A DNA stretch of 64,000 nt from Melitaea cinxia (GCF_905220565.1 NC_059404.1:4616472-4680471); one strand, 5' to 3'; counted from the stretch's first letter, positions 1 to 10,428 are shown. Translations and numbers: made by a program. Notes: generated by a model not told the origin, from the letters alone.

Positions 1-2
1 AC

Positions 3-551
3 TTGCTTACCGAGATAGGCGACGATGAACTATCCTGTGATACTAAGAGAAAAACTACCGCAACATCATCCTCAAGTGTATCAACAACGCTACCGCCACG
101 GCTTGTACATCGCACCTCAGCAGAACCTGATATTATTTGGTCAGTTGCACCATCACATGAGCGACCAAAGGGTGCTGGTGAGCCAAAAGGTGCTCCAGTT
201 ATTGGTGTAGCCACATCAACAAACGATGACAATTTAATAATTGGAATTGTTGGTGGAGTAGTCGCATTTATAGCTATACTTATTGTTGCAATATGTATTG
301 TTCGGTTGCGCATGACGACGACATCATACAGAGGTGGTCCGCTGGCTAACAGTCCGGGAGCTGGTGCTGCGCCTCTTTGGGGAGCAGCATGGCCTGGTTA
401 TGCGGCTACATTGCCACCGCCATCGTTGTCTACAGCGACACTGCCGCACAAAGTTCAAAGTGGTCCAGGTTCCGTTCGATATTTGGCACCCCCACCGCCA
501 GCTCCATACTTTATAAGCTTGCCACCACACGATGACAAAATCTATCGGTGA
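3..551 (+). CDS. 3' end of a single-pass membrane protein, probably LRR type (partial)
   Basis: The open frame enters from the left edge and stops at TGA 549-551, so only the C-terminal 182 residues are visible and the true start lies outside. It begins with LLTEIGDDELSCD, which resembles the end of a leucine-rich-repeat C-terminal cap. A Ser/Thr-rich stalk follows, then a hydrophobic segment of about 23 residues (around residues 79-102, starting LIIGIVGGVVAF) closed by an Arg-containing stop-transfer (VRLRM). The cytoplasmic tail of about 75 residues is rich in Gly, Ala and Pro (LAPPPPAP) and ends DDKIYR. This order suggests a type I surface protein, perhaps a neuronal LRR adhesion molecule. 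The transmembrane reading is strong; the LRR assignment rests on one short motif. An Ig-family receptor is an alternative. Base composition is richer in GC than the flanking DNA, as expected for coding sequence. Confidence 0.7.
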   Translation: MLTEIGDDELSCDTKRKTTATSSSSVSTTLPPRLVHRTSAEPDIIWSVAPSHERPKGAGEPKGAPVIGVATSTNDDNLIIGIVGGVVAFIAILIVAICIVRLRMTTTSYRGGPLANSPGAGAAPLWGAAWPGYAATLPPPSLSTATLPHKVQSGPGSVRYLAPPPPAPYFISLPPHDDKIYR

Positions 552-607
552 AATAAGCTTCATATTATCCATTAGTGTTCTAAAATATAACGTGTAAATA
601 CAATAGT

Positions 608-613
608 AATAAA
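608..613 (+). promoter_or_regulatory. Poly(A) signal AATAAA of the upstream gene
   Basis: AATAAA lies 57 bases after the stop codon of the membrane-protein gene. A second AATAAA is at 939-944, so the 3' UTR may have two ends. The choice between them cannot be made without transcripts. Confidence 0.5.
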
Positions 614-1747
614 TTATTGGATGTGGTTCTCCCGAAAATGACGCTTGTAATTTGTGCTTTATTTTAATCAGTGTAGAATGTTGTCTATTACTCTCTAATT
701 ATGATATATTTTTTAATAACGTTAAGTAAGTATAACTGTTTGAATGTTGTATTGGTTATTAAATACAGTTAAGATCAGGCTAGGTTTGATTTATCTAGTC
801 ACAAATTGCAGGTTCAATAGATTGCTTAAACAAGATACAGCACAAATTTGTGTAAAATAATTTATTAACCTCTAAATTATAACTGATTTTAAGCTGCTAT
901 AATATAGATAGTGTAGTATATTTTTATTAGTTATAGAAAATAAACTTTTATAAAACAACCATTGTGTATCATTTTTAAAATTATCTGACTCTTGAGACGA
1001 AAGAAGAAATTTACGTTTCTATAACGTTCATTTATGTGATAAAACATAATGATATTTTACTATATGCAGGGTAATCGATACTTAAAAATGAATGAAATTG
1101 TAGCCACCTGCTAGTTATATGGTTATGTATGTTGCTCAAAAGCAATGGAAGCACATGGATTTCAGAATTGCGACATGGAATTGCAATTTAGCGTCACCTG
1201 CAGTGTGGATTAGAGAACACGTCATCGGAAATATTTTAGAAAACTTAAACCTATCGATCACTATTATTATTTTTAGGGCAATCATTTAACGATTATTATT
1301 TTTACAGTTTTATTAAAAAATGTTTTCTATTAAAGTGATTGGAGATAAGTCTCAAGATTCACATTAGGACGAGTAGTAACGTTTTGTGATATCGATGCTG
1401 TGATGATGAATTTGATGAAATGTGATGAATTTTCTATATTATTAATAAGAACATTATAAATCATACAGATATCTGTCGTGGTATAGGCAATTGCGCTTGT
1501 GTGTCGTGTTTCCAGACTCTTTACACAGGATTTACATCCTATAGGGGGTTGTTAATTTGAAGTTTGTTTGTTTATTATAACACCAGCGTGCATAAATATT
1601 ATATATTCGACTTGTTTGTTGTGCTTAAAATAAATATAACCCTATTTTTAATTCGTATTTGATTGTTCCTGTATGCAAATATTCCGCATATATAAATAGG
1701 AGTTATTTATCGAAACGTGACAGTTTTGGTTTAGTAGAATCGTTTTA
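614..1747. other. AT-rich 3' flank, no gene seen
   Basis: No open frame with coding character. The first 350 bases may be 3' UTR of the membrane-protein gene. The rest is AT-rich with no repeat recognised. Confidence 0.5.
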
Positions 1748-3040
1748 CTAGATCGTTCAATAAGTCCCGAGACTAACCTGGAAATGGCGCATATATTAAA
1801 AACTCTTTTGATTTTTAAAAAGTACTGGCTATCAATACAAGAATATGTGTCAAATTTTTAAAAATGGAACAATAAAATTATTGATTTTGAAACATTTATG
1901 TGACGCTACGGTTGTAATTTCGATACAATGGAAAAAAACGAGTTTCGCGTGTTGATAAAACATTGTTTTTTAATGGGAAAAAATACCGTTGAAGCACAGC
2001 AATGGCTTATAAAATGTTATGCAGGATCAGCTCCCTCTAAAGCAACCATTTGTCGGTGGTATGCCGACTTCAAACGCGGTCGCATGGACACCAATGATGG
2101 GGAACGCTCAGGTCGTCCAAATGAAGCAGTGACTCAACAAAATATTAACCAAGTCCTCAAAATCGTATTGGAAGATCGGAAGGTAAAAGTGCGAGAGATA
2201 GCCGAGATAGTGAAGATTTCAGCTGGTAGTGTTTTCACTATTTTACATAAAAATTTGGCCATGAAAAAGCTTTTTTCTAAGTGGGTGCCGCGTTTGCTTA
2301 CAAATAATCAAAAGGAACAACGTATCAATGATTCAGAGCGATGTTTGGCGCTGATGAATCATAATAAAAAAGATTTTTTACGTCGGTATGTAACAATGGA
2401 TGAAACCTGGATATACCATTTCACTCCAGAATCCAATCGGCAGGCAGCGGAGTGGAGAGCGGCCGGTGAAAGCCGCCCGAAGCGTCCAAAGACTCAGAAA
2501 TCGGCCGGTAAGGTTATGGCGTCTATATTTTGGGATGCGCATGGAATACTTTTCATCGACTACTTTGAAAAGGGGCATAATATAAATAGTGACTATTACA
2601 TGTGCTTATTGGAGCGATTGAAGTACGAAATTGCGGATAAACGGCCTCACATGAACAAAAAGAAAGTGGTGTTTCACCAGGACAACGCGCCTTGTCACAA
2701 GTCCGTGAGAACGATGGCCAAAATTAACGAATTGGGCTTCGAATTGCTTCCTCATCCCCCTTATTCGCCAGACTTGGCCCCCAGCGATTACTAGCTGTTT
2801 GCAGACCTCAAAAAATGCTTTAGGGTAAGAAATTTGACTCAAATAGTGAAGTTATCGCAGCAACGGAGGCTTATTTTGAAGCCAAAGACAAATCGTTCTA
2901 CACACATGGGATAGAAAAGTTAGAAAAGCGTTGGAGGGACTGTATCGCTCTTGGAGGAGACTATGTTGATGAATAAAAATTAATTTTATAAAAAAGACCT
3001 TTTTTTAGTACTTAGTCTCGGGACTTATTGAATCACGTGT
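1748..3040 (+). mobile_element. mariner DNA transposon, full length but inactivated
   Basis: A 1293-bp element with inverted ends. The core TTCAATAAGTCCCGAGACTA is present at 1756-1775 and, inverted, at 3013-3032, and the inversion runs one base further on each side. Both cores lie 8 bases from a flanking TA (1746-1747 and 3041-3042), matching the TA target duplication of Tc1/mariner elements. The outer 8 bases of the two ends have diverged from each other. The length is close to that of Mos1-like mariners. The element carries one transposase gene, broken near its 3' end. Confidence 0.93.
1928..2976 (+). pseudogene. mariner transposase, disrupted near the C-terminus
   Basis: The frame from ATG 1928 reads 288 residues. 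It contains the paired helix-turn-helix DNA-binding half, the linker motif WVPRLLT (residues 119-125; the family form is WVPHEL), and all three catalytic aspartates: D158 in TMDETW, D252 in HQDNAP, and D287 in PDLAPSD. The spacing is D,D34D, the mariner class. A TAG follows immediately after SDY, where the family has Trp or Phe. A second lesion is a one-base loss in the A-run near 2810, which shifts the frame, and a third is a TAG at 2820 in the shifted frame. Homology resumes to a TAA at 2974-2976, giving a length near 349 codons as in the family. A truncated protein would keep the triad but lack the last 60 or so residues, so it is probably inactive. Confidence 0.92.
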
Positions 3041-4766
3041 TAATAGTTGACGATTATTTACGGAACGTGAAAAAGTAAATAAAATAATAATAAATGTAAA
3101 AGTAACGATATGCTCACTATGTGGAATTACATCTTTCTGCAGCAAATGCAGATCGAGGTTTTAAATTAGGTTTATAACTACTTTAAATGAGTAACACATT
3201 AGTATGAAAATTATTCGTAACGTCTAATTTACGCAAATCACGGTTGAACGTTAAAGGATTTTTATGAGACAATTTTTGTGTAATCTCACGCGTGGCGGCA
3301 CATTGCTCGGAGTTGTAGAAAATGGGAATTCTCGGCTACGAGTAGTTCCGTAGAATTTACACCACATAAACATAAATTTTATCCACAGTTAGCGAAGTAA
3401 TATTTGAACATATTCTGTCTGTTATTTCCAATGGAAATATTTTTGAATAAATTAAAATTTATATTTGTACATTGTTGTGAATATCTTATTTCCGTGTTTA
3501 TTTCATGTTCTATTTTTAAAGATTTTTAAAATGTATACAACGATAACAATAATATGAATTATTGTAAGAGTTTCGAATTATAATCATTGTTAAAAAGTAT
3601 ATCTAATGAAATAAAAAATATGTAATCAAGATGACAGTTTTATGAAGGTACTCGTACATATTATTTGTGCTATTATAATCACAAACTTAGATTTATAAGA
3701 GCACATAAAGAATATTCGAGAAGTGTTTATCGAATAAGTCAAAATTAGGAAGGTCTTGCAACAAAATTTAGATAAAGTAAATTGCATAAATAAAAAAATG
3801 AAGTCTCACAAAGCTTAAGAAGATTTTTTCTTTTGTTGAAATCGTTATAAAATATGCAGTGAACGATCGTAAAGAAATTTCAAGTTCTCATATTGTAGAA
3901 ATTATTACATCCATTCTCTGCCTCTGCTACGATATACTCAGTAACACCGCGCTGAAGTAATAGAGATATCAACAATATTCTTATTTGTATTTTAGTTATA
4001 TTTTTTATGAATATGGTCAATGATGAACTCAGTATTTTATATGACGCTAAATGATTATTAAAGTAATATCCTATTAGAAATAATAGTAGTATTAAAGGAG
4101 TCAGAAATGCGTCGGTGGCTAGAGGAATGAGGAGGTAGGAAATCAGGCCCATCCTGTAAGAGCTTTACATGTCTATTGTACATTAATATGTTTTACATTT
4201 ATGTGTCTTTATTTTAATAATAATAATATTCTTTATTTAAGTAACCAGTGACTCATTTTGGTTAATAAACAATATTTCTTACATGCTATGTTATTTGTAT
4301 TATTACAATTTTTAAATAATAAATAATTTAGTGTATGCTCTCAAACGCCATCTATTAAAATCTGTTTTAGAATCTCTTTAATAAGCCAAACATTGAAGGG
4401 TATCTTAGAAATGTACTTAAAATAATCGATATTAATATCATACACATGATAGATACAGTGGTTACATTGGCTTTTGGCTCATTCAATTACCGAACGAAAC
4501 TTTCAAAGACATATATCCATATTATTTAATAATACTTGTTATAGTAACTACCCCCTCCCATATTCTGTGATTGTGACCTTTAGTCAAGCCAACCGTAAAT
4601 GGGTTTAATTAATTTACTGTCTACATCTTAGTCCGTTCTCAATAAATGTAATGGGTAACAGCCGAAATAGATTTTACGCATTTCATTACAGTTATATTAC
4701 TAGTAGTGCTTTTAGGAAAAAAATAGTCAAAAATGTTACAATTTTACAATTAGAATTCAAACAATC
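3041..4766. other. AT-rich intergenic DNA, no gene seen
   Basis: No coding signal. A short AAT run lies near 4215-4230. The 90-codon open frame on the minus strand at 3880-4152 has no recognisable domain and sits in unclassified, possibly repetitive, sequence. Confidence 0.4.
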
Positions 4767-5000
4767 GAGGTAGGGTATAGAAGGAAATATCCTGCTCAAA
4801 ATGTGGAGTAGCTCGTTTGAGAAAGTACACCAACTTTACCAAAGACCACAGCTAAATAATACTGCTCTCGAGTAATATTTTATTCCTGTCGAGAGTAAGG
4901 TAGCCAGGTGGAAAGGATCAGAGTTAGACGTCTATTGGCTACGGTAGCCGCTTACCATCAGGTGGCTGTACGGTTGCTTGTCATTCTGGTCGTATAAAAA
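4767..5000 (+). repeat. SINE-like repeat, family B (diverged)
   Basis: Begins GAGGTAGGG, contains TCCTGCTCAAAATGTGGAG and ends with CTTACCATCAGGTGG and an A-rich tail. It shares this order with copies at 18151, 19992, 38113 and 63723. It is the most diverged of the full-length copies. Confidence 0.75.
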
Positions 5001-5504
5001 GTGGTCACATTACGAGTATATTCGACTTTGGTTATAACATCATATATCAGGTTTTGCAATGGTTGGTGCTTTTTACTCTATAAAATCAATATAAAATCTC
5101 TTATGAAATAAGTTTACAGTATCATTGCATCATAAAAGCGAAATTTCAGTGTCAATAAAAATAGTGACGGCATTAAAGGTTTATGATTCCTACAAACGTC
5201 TTGTTATAAATTTATTAATAAACTTCAATAGAGTAAATTCAACAATTGATTATAATTTAAATTTACGAATAGAACATATAGTTAAATGCAATTTTTATAT
5301 GGAGCCATAAAACTCATTTGCTAAAAGTAAGTACACATCTACAGTCAATATGTCATGCGTTAACAGCAGTTCGTTAAACGAGGCCGGGCTTAGACCGCTC
5401 GGTTGACCACGGTCAAAATAACTAGTCTAATTAGTGTTCTCGTGAAACAACATAGCGGTCACAAATATACAAAAATGTTGATTTTTTAGAGTGATACCTG
5501 ATAT

Positions 5505-5838
5505 AATGTTCATACGTGATATATATTTTATCCATACTGTTCGGCAGATTATTCAAAAGACAGAAGAATATAATCAACCACTGTGTATGGCATTTGTGGA
5601 CTACGAGAAAGCCTTCGACTCTTTCGAGACCTGGGCTGTCCTGGACTCTCTGCAGAGATGTCATGTCGACTGGTGATATTTCGAAGTACTCAAATGTATG
5701 TACGACGCGGCGACGATGACTTTTCATGTCAATGACCAGAGAACAAGATCTATTTCCCTTCGGCGTGGGGTAAGACAGGGGGATGTAATATCACCGAAAC
5801 TGTTTACTATTGCGCTGGAGGATGTCTTTAATATTTAG
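5505..5838 (+). pseudogene. RTE-type LINE reverse transcriptase, upstream fragment
   Basis: The translation carries reverse-transcriptase blocks: HTVRQIIQKTEE, the first catalytic block MAFVDYEKAFDS, a stop where HVDW is followed by TGA, then GVRQGDVISPKLFT and ALEDVF. These are typical of the RTE clade of non-LTR retrotransposons. The endonuclease half and the start of the polymerase are missing on the left. Homology ends abruptly after LEDVF; the matching downstream part of the same open reading frame appears about 3.77 kb further on (9612-10406). The piece carries at least one stop codon and is dead. Confidence 0.88.
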
Positions 5839-6138
5839 ATGAAGATTACATTATGAGGAAAATAAGTTATAAGTAATTTTTACACAAAGTTTTTTACACA
5901 AAGTTTGACAACACGATTAGCGAAGGACTGGTGCTCAAAAAAGGTATAAAATACCTGTACTATAAGTCACCAGGTCCCCCCCCCCAAAGTTAAGAATACA
6001 GGATCATGTGCTCAACTTGTCCAAATGGAGACAAGCCTCGCAGATGAAGGTATATGTAAACTTGTTTTACCAATTTATAATAATTGCCAACAAAGACCCA
6101 AAAGGTCAACAAGAAAATTTAGGTAATTAGAAAGAAAA
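5839..6138. other. Unassigned spacer inside the split RTE element
   Basis: About 300 bases between the RTE break and the (AAT)n tail of the inserted LINE. It contains a run of ten C at 5985-5995 and a short direct repeat (TTTTTACACAAAG near 5877 and 5889). It may be filler from the insertion or part of another, older repeat. Confidence 0.4.
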
Positions 6139-6201
6139 ATAATAATAATAATAATAATAGTAATAATAAAATACAAACAATTATATATCCAGAGTCAGCT
6201 G

Positions 6202-9141
6202 CTAGTGAACAAGTAGGTTTTCGGTATCATCGTATGTGAAAGATTTGAGCCAGTTGGTAATAGTGAATTTACATTTCAGTCTTGGAAGGTGATAAATGGG
6301 TATACGGGAGTTAACCCTGTTATAAAGAAAGTTTCCCAAGTAATAGTACTGTCTCCGAGCTAGAGCCGTTGAAACCTTGATAGAGGGGCATACTTTGTTT
6401 TTACGTCTTTTGTCTTGATTAATTTTAGGGTCGAATGGGAGCTGAGAATGCTTTTTTAACAGAATACGAGTTATAAACAATTTCCTCACCGATAGGACAT
6501 CCCAGGATTTATAAAGATCGTCGGTCGGATATCTAAAAGGAAGTGACGCTGCTGTTTTAAGGATTGCTCGCTGGGCTCTCTCTACACCAATAAGGGCTGA
6601 CTTACACGAACCACCCCATACAGTGATGCAGTATGTTATAAGGGATTGGCAGAGCGCATAGTAGACAGATTTGATAGTATTCCGATCAGCTACATGTCTT
6701 AAGCATTTGAAAAAGTAGATGAGTTTCTTTAGTTTAGCTACGAGAGACAAAATATGGGGCTTGAAGGTGAACGCAGAGTCAATAATGACCCCCAAGTATC
6801 TGATATTGTCCACTCTTTCAAGAACCGGACATACACAACTGGTGTATGAAGCTGGGTTGCAAACATGTGCTCGAATGATGCCAAAAGATGGTAAACCCTT
6901 TTTAGTGGCGGAGAAAGCCAGGTACTTGGTCTTAGTTGCATTTAAAGTCAGGATGTTATTTTTTAACCATGCCGATACACCGTCAAATCCACGCTGTGCA
7001 GCATCATACACGTCCTCCCACGTACTGCCGTCAAACAGTAAAGCAGTATCATCTGCGAAGGAAATAATTTTTCCTTGTGGGATCTTCATTCGACAAAGTT
7101 CGTTTATGTACACTAGAAACAACGTGGGACCAAGAACGCTACCCTGAGGCACCCCATATGAGATGGGTACAATGTCGCTTGTTGTTTGACCGATCCTGAC
7201 ACTTTGCCTTCGGTTTTGCAGGTAGTTTTTAAAAAGCAGAAGAGATAAGCCTCTCACACCAACCTCCTCCAACCTATCAATTAGTATAGAGATAGCAACC
7301 GTGTCAAAAGCCTTGGCAAGATCTAGAAAAATTACGAGAAGTTTCCGTTTATTCTCAATTCCAGACATTAATGTGTTTGTCATCTCGATCACTGCGTCCT
7401 CCGTTGATCTACCAGCACGGAATCCAAATTGTGAGTCAGATAATATATGGTTGGACTCAAGAAAAGAAACTAACCTTTTATTCATAAGTTTCTCTAAAAT
7501 TTTGGAGAGAACTGGCAGAATCGAAATGGGCCTATAGTTGCTGACGCTGGACTCATCACCCCCCTTGTGGATTGGCTTGACAGTAGATATTTTAAATTGC
7601 TCAGGGAAGCAACCCGTGCTTAGTGCAACATTACAAAGATGGGTGATGGGTGCAACGAGCAAATTACAGTTGCGCCTAATAAGCCAGGCGGGGATATTAT
7701 CAACTCCAGCGGCACAGCCATCTTTCAGAGACATGATAATAACCTTTATCTCTCCAGGATCAGTGGGCCAAAGCAGCAGAGAGTTGGGAGACCTGGGGAA
7801 ATCATGCTTACTTTGAGCAGGTGTGACACACGGCTGAATGAGCTTCTCAGCCAATGACTGTCCGATTTCGCAAAAATATTTGTTGACAGAATTAGCATTA
7901 GCAACAGGATCGTCACCACAGAGTAGGCTCGTAGATTTGTCCACCTTATTGCAAGTATAAGTAATGTTTCTTACTGCGTTCCAAAGTTTCTTTTTATCTG
8001 AACCAGCTTCACAAATCAGGGACCTTTCATATTGCCTTTTGAGTTTATGAAGTAGGTCGGTACAGTAGTTCCTATATCGCTTATATGTGCACTTTAAACT
8101 ATCGTTATTAGGAGCCAGTTTAACTTTTTTATTTAGTCTATCGCGGTTTTTTAGGCAGCGTAACAGATCAGGTGTAACCCATGGTTTTGCTATTCTTTTT
8201 CTTTTTGACACAATGACCTCTCTTGTGTTGGAATTCAAAGCATTCTGCAATACATTAACTATAAATTTTGTAATATCATTAGCATCATTCATAGTGAATA
8301 CGGAACTAAAGTCAACGTTATTTAAGTAGTCACTAGCACCACCTCTATCGACGATCCTTCTGCTATAAGGACCATAGTTATAGTTCTGGGATTTAATATT
8401 AACGCTCACGGCGACACTCTCATGATCAGTTATATCAGATTCGATAATAAAACAGTAGGATGATTCTTTAGTTTTCATCATGGCATGATCCAAGCAAGTT
8501 CGACCATGCGTAGGTATATTATGGGCTGCTAAAATGCCGTAGCTAGCAAGGAAGTCAAGATATTCATTGTGTCTGTTGTCAGATGAGAGTGGCGAAATAT
8601 CAATATTAATATCACCCATGATAATAATGTTCCTGAATTGAGTATGATCTCTAAGAAGCAAATCAAAGGAGTCAATAAAATTAGAAATATTTTTATAGCT
8701 TGGTGGGCGGTAGATAGCAATAATGCAAGTAGTTGAATTTATTTTTAGAATGAGACAGTTTGCATCACTGAGAGACGGCTCCTCATGTCGTACATTTATA
8801 AAAGTTTTGTAATATATGACTACCCCTTCGTTTTGTGTTAAATTGTTGAGGGTGTGGATTGAGCTATAACCATCCAACACAGGAATAGGCTTGGGGTCAT
8901 GCAACCAACATTCAGTTAGGATGATAATATCCCAATCAACCTGAGATCTTAGGAGAATGGTATAAAAGTGGTCAAAATTGCGAGAAATACTTCTAATATT
9001 TTGCGATATTATAGAAAGGTTGCCTAAGCCCGTGGGCATAAGATTACTCACGTCGTCCACGCCACACCTTATAGCCTTAGCAATTTCAAAAGACTCCAGC
9101 TCGGAAGAGATAATATTATTTTTCCCGTCCACAGTCATCAC
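6202..9141 (-). CDS. LINE endonuclease/reverse transcriptase polyprotein, intact 979-codon frame
   Basis: Provides the nicking endonuclease and reverse transcriptase for target-primed retrotransposition. The APE-like endonuclease occupies about residues 42-250: SQNIRS (N48), LTECWL (E77), MGDINID (D177, N179) and SDITDH (D236, D239, H240). The reverse transcriptase runs about 515-780: SNYRPISILPVLSKILEK, DSQFGFRAGRST, FLDLAKAFD (D607, D613), YGVPQGSVLGP and FADD (D697, D698). The C-terminal part holds TVWGGS and VERAQRAILK, usual for this group. All catalytic positions are kept and there is no stop or frameshift, so the copy is young. The start is the first Met of a Met-Met pair about 45 residues before the endonuclease; the real protein may begin further upstream. 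No gag-like ORF1 with zinc knuckles was seen. Confidence 0.9.
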   Translation of the reverse strand: MMTVDGKNNIISSELESFEIAKAIRCGVDDVSNLMPTGLGNLSIISQNIRSISRNFDHFYTILLRSQVDWDIIILTECWLHDPKPIPVLDGYSSIHTLNNLTQNEGVVIYYKTFINVRHEEPSLSDANCLILKINSTTCIIAIYRPPSYKNISNFIDSFDLLLRDHTQFRNIIIMGDINIDISPLSSDNRHNEYLDFLASYGILAAHNIPTHGRTCLDHAMMKTKESSYCFIIESDITDHESVAVSVNIKSQNYNYGPYSRRIVDRGGASDYLNNVDFSSVFTMNDANDITKFIVNVLQNALNSNTREVIVSKRKRIAKPWVTPDLLRCLKNRDRLNKKVKLAPNNDSLKCTYKRYRNYCTDLLHKLKRQYERSLICEAGSDKKKLWNAVRNITYTCNKVDKSTSLLCGDDPVANANSVNKYFCEIGQSLAEKLIQPCVTPAQSKHDFPRSPNSLLLWPTDPGEIKVIIMSLKDGCAAGVDNIPAWLIRRNCNLLVAPITHLCNVALSTGCFPEQFKISTVKPIHKGGDESSVSNYRPISILPVLSKILEKLMNKRLVSFLESNHILSDSQFGFRAGRSTEDAVIEMTNTLMSGIENKRKLLVIFLDLAKAFDTVAISILIDRLEEVGVRGLSLLLFKNYLQNRRQSVRIGQTTSDIVPISYGVPQGSVLGPTLFLVYINELCRMKIPQGKIISFADDTALLFDGSTWEDVYDAAQRGFDGVSAWLKNNILTLNATKTKYLAFSATKKGLPSFGIIRAHVCNPASYTSCVCPVLERVDNIRYLGVIIDSAFTFKPHILSLVAKLKKLIYFFKCLRHVADRNTIKSVYYALCQSLITYCITVWGGSCKSALIGVERAQRAILKTAASLPFRYPTDDLYKSWDVLSVRKLFITRILLKKHSQLPFDPKINQDKRRKNKVCPSIKVSTALARRQYYYLGNFLYNRVNSRIPIYHLPRLKCKFTITNWLKSFTYDDTENLLVH

Positions 9142-9290
9142 TAATCGAAGTAATAATTATCGCAAATAATCTATTTAGTAGTGGTAGCGAATATACAGTA
9201 ATTTTGAAGCCCACATTCACCTTCCATAAGATGTACATTGAACTTAAGACACAAGATCGATTGGAAGAAAATACGGTTACACAGTAATAA

Positions 9291-9580
9291 GTGATATACC
9301 GAAAACATGTTATTTTTATTTCATGCACATTGACATAATAGAACAAATTAAATTTACAAAGCAGCAGAGTACCACGATCAGCTGACTCATACCTACAATA
9401 TAATATTTTCATTTTATTAACCCTGCCGTAATAACAAAAATTAAGTGTAAAGAATATAAGAAAACCACCATAATCAAGTGACTCATACAAACAATATAAC
9501 ATTTCTATTTTATGTACTTTGGCGCAATAATACAAATTAAATTTAAAAAATAATAGATAACTACGGTCAGCCGACTCATA
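9291..9580 (-). repeat. Three tandem ~95-bp units at the 5' side of the LINE
   Basis: The mark GACTCATAC recurs at 9384, 9480 and 9573, spacings of 96 and 93 bases. Units are about 9291-9382, 9383-9478 and 9479-9571. On the minus strand they translate in one continuous frame as diverged copies of a 31-32 residue unit beginning YES(A/L)D, with lengths a multiple of three. Confidence 0.75.
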
Positions 9581-9611
9581 CCCACCATTTAAGACCTTGG
9601 GTTGGGGATAA

Positions 9612-10406
9612 CGAGACATCGACATCAACGGTGAATTTGACGACGATATTGTCATCTTTGCGGAGACGTTGGATGAGTTAGGCCAAATGCTGGCCAGCCT
9701 AAACGAGTCCTCCCGACTCCACGTCGCGACGTGTCGGTCTCTGTATGAACTTGGATAAGACGAAAGTTGTTTAACAACCAAGTCATACCGAGACCGGTAT
9801 CGGTCGATGGTACCCTTCTCGAAGTTGTTCAGGATTATATTTATCTAGACCATACTATCCAACTAGGCCGCAACAACTTCGAGAATGAGGCCGATAGGAG
9901 GATTCGATTGGGCTGGGCAGCATTTGGCCGGCTTCGTCGAGTCTTTACTTCGAAGATTCCGCAATGCTTGAAGACAAAAGTCTTCGAGTAATGCGTCCTG
10001 CCTGTATTAACATACGGAACCGAGACGTGGACACTGACGAAGGGACTAATCCTCAAGTTTAAAGTCGCTTAACATGCAATGGAACGGGCTTGGGGTCTCT
10101 CTCAAAGATAGGATTAGTAATGAGATCCGCGAGAGAACGAAAGTAACCGACATAGCCCGTAGAATTAGCAAGTTGAAGTGGCAGTGGGCTGGCCATCTGT
10201 GTCGCAGGACCGATGGTCGTTAGAGCAGACGGGTCCTTGAGTGGAGACCGCGTCTTGGCAAACGCAGTGTGGGACGTCCTCCGGCCCGTTGGACCGACGA
10301 TCTACGTAAAATTGCCGGTGTAGGCTGGATGAGGATTGCGGAAAACCGGGATGTTTGGCGCAAACTTGGCGAGGCCTATGTCCAGCAGCGGACTGCAATA
10401 GGCTGA
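9612..10406 (+). pseudogene. RTE-type LINE, downstream fragment with 3' end
   Basis: Continues the RTE polymerase begun at 5505. It reads DINGE, a catalytic block shortened to DDDIVIFAETLDEL (the family has FADD here), then after a stop RPVSVDGTLLEVVQDYIYL, RRIRLGWAAFGRL, LPVLTYGTETW, KWQWAGHL, GRPPARWTDDLRK and EAYVQQRTAIG before TGA at 10404-10406. Several stops and frame changes are present, for example after TKVF and in DGR. The codons for about eight residues between DING and the Asp pair are lost. The element ends in a (TGAC)5 tail. Confidence 0.9.
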
Positions 10407-10408
10407 GC

Positions 10409-10428
10409 TGACTGACTGACTGACTGAC
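10409..10428 (+). repeat. (TGAC)5 tail of the RTE LINE
   Basis: Five perfect TGAC units lie 2 bases after the RTE stop codon. The same tail, inverted, marks another RTE copy at 52913-53083, so it belongs to the element and is not a chance microsatellite. Confidence 0.85.

Larger units (their letters stand above)
6139..9600 (-). mobile_element. CR1/Jockey-group LINE, young insertion into RTE
   Basis: The element reads right to left. Its coding frame is 9141-6202, followed by a short 3' UTR and an (ATT)n tail, seen on the plus strand as (AAT)n at about 6149-6175. The right limit is inferred from the RTE homology restarting at 9612; the region 9291-9580 holds three repeats of about 95 bp. No clear target-site duplication was found. 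The insert lies inside the RTE reverse transcriptase, so it is younger than the RTE copy. The clade is not certain: CR1, Daphne or Jockey are all possible. Confidence 0.8.

Noticed and set aside
3880..4152. 90-codon minus-strand open frame with hydrophobic N-terminus
   Set aside because: No domain, no splice or promoter context, and biased AT-rich codons; most likely chance or an old repeat.
6719..8329. Several plus-strand open frames of 60-140 codons
   Set aside because: Antisense shadows of the intact LINE frame on the minus strand.
9116..9781. 221-codon open frame on the minus strand
   Set aside because: It fuses antisense RTE sequence with the LINE 5' repeat and overlaps the LINE frame; the middle in-frame repeat is reported, but the whole is not a single gene.
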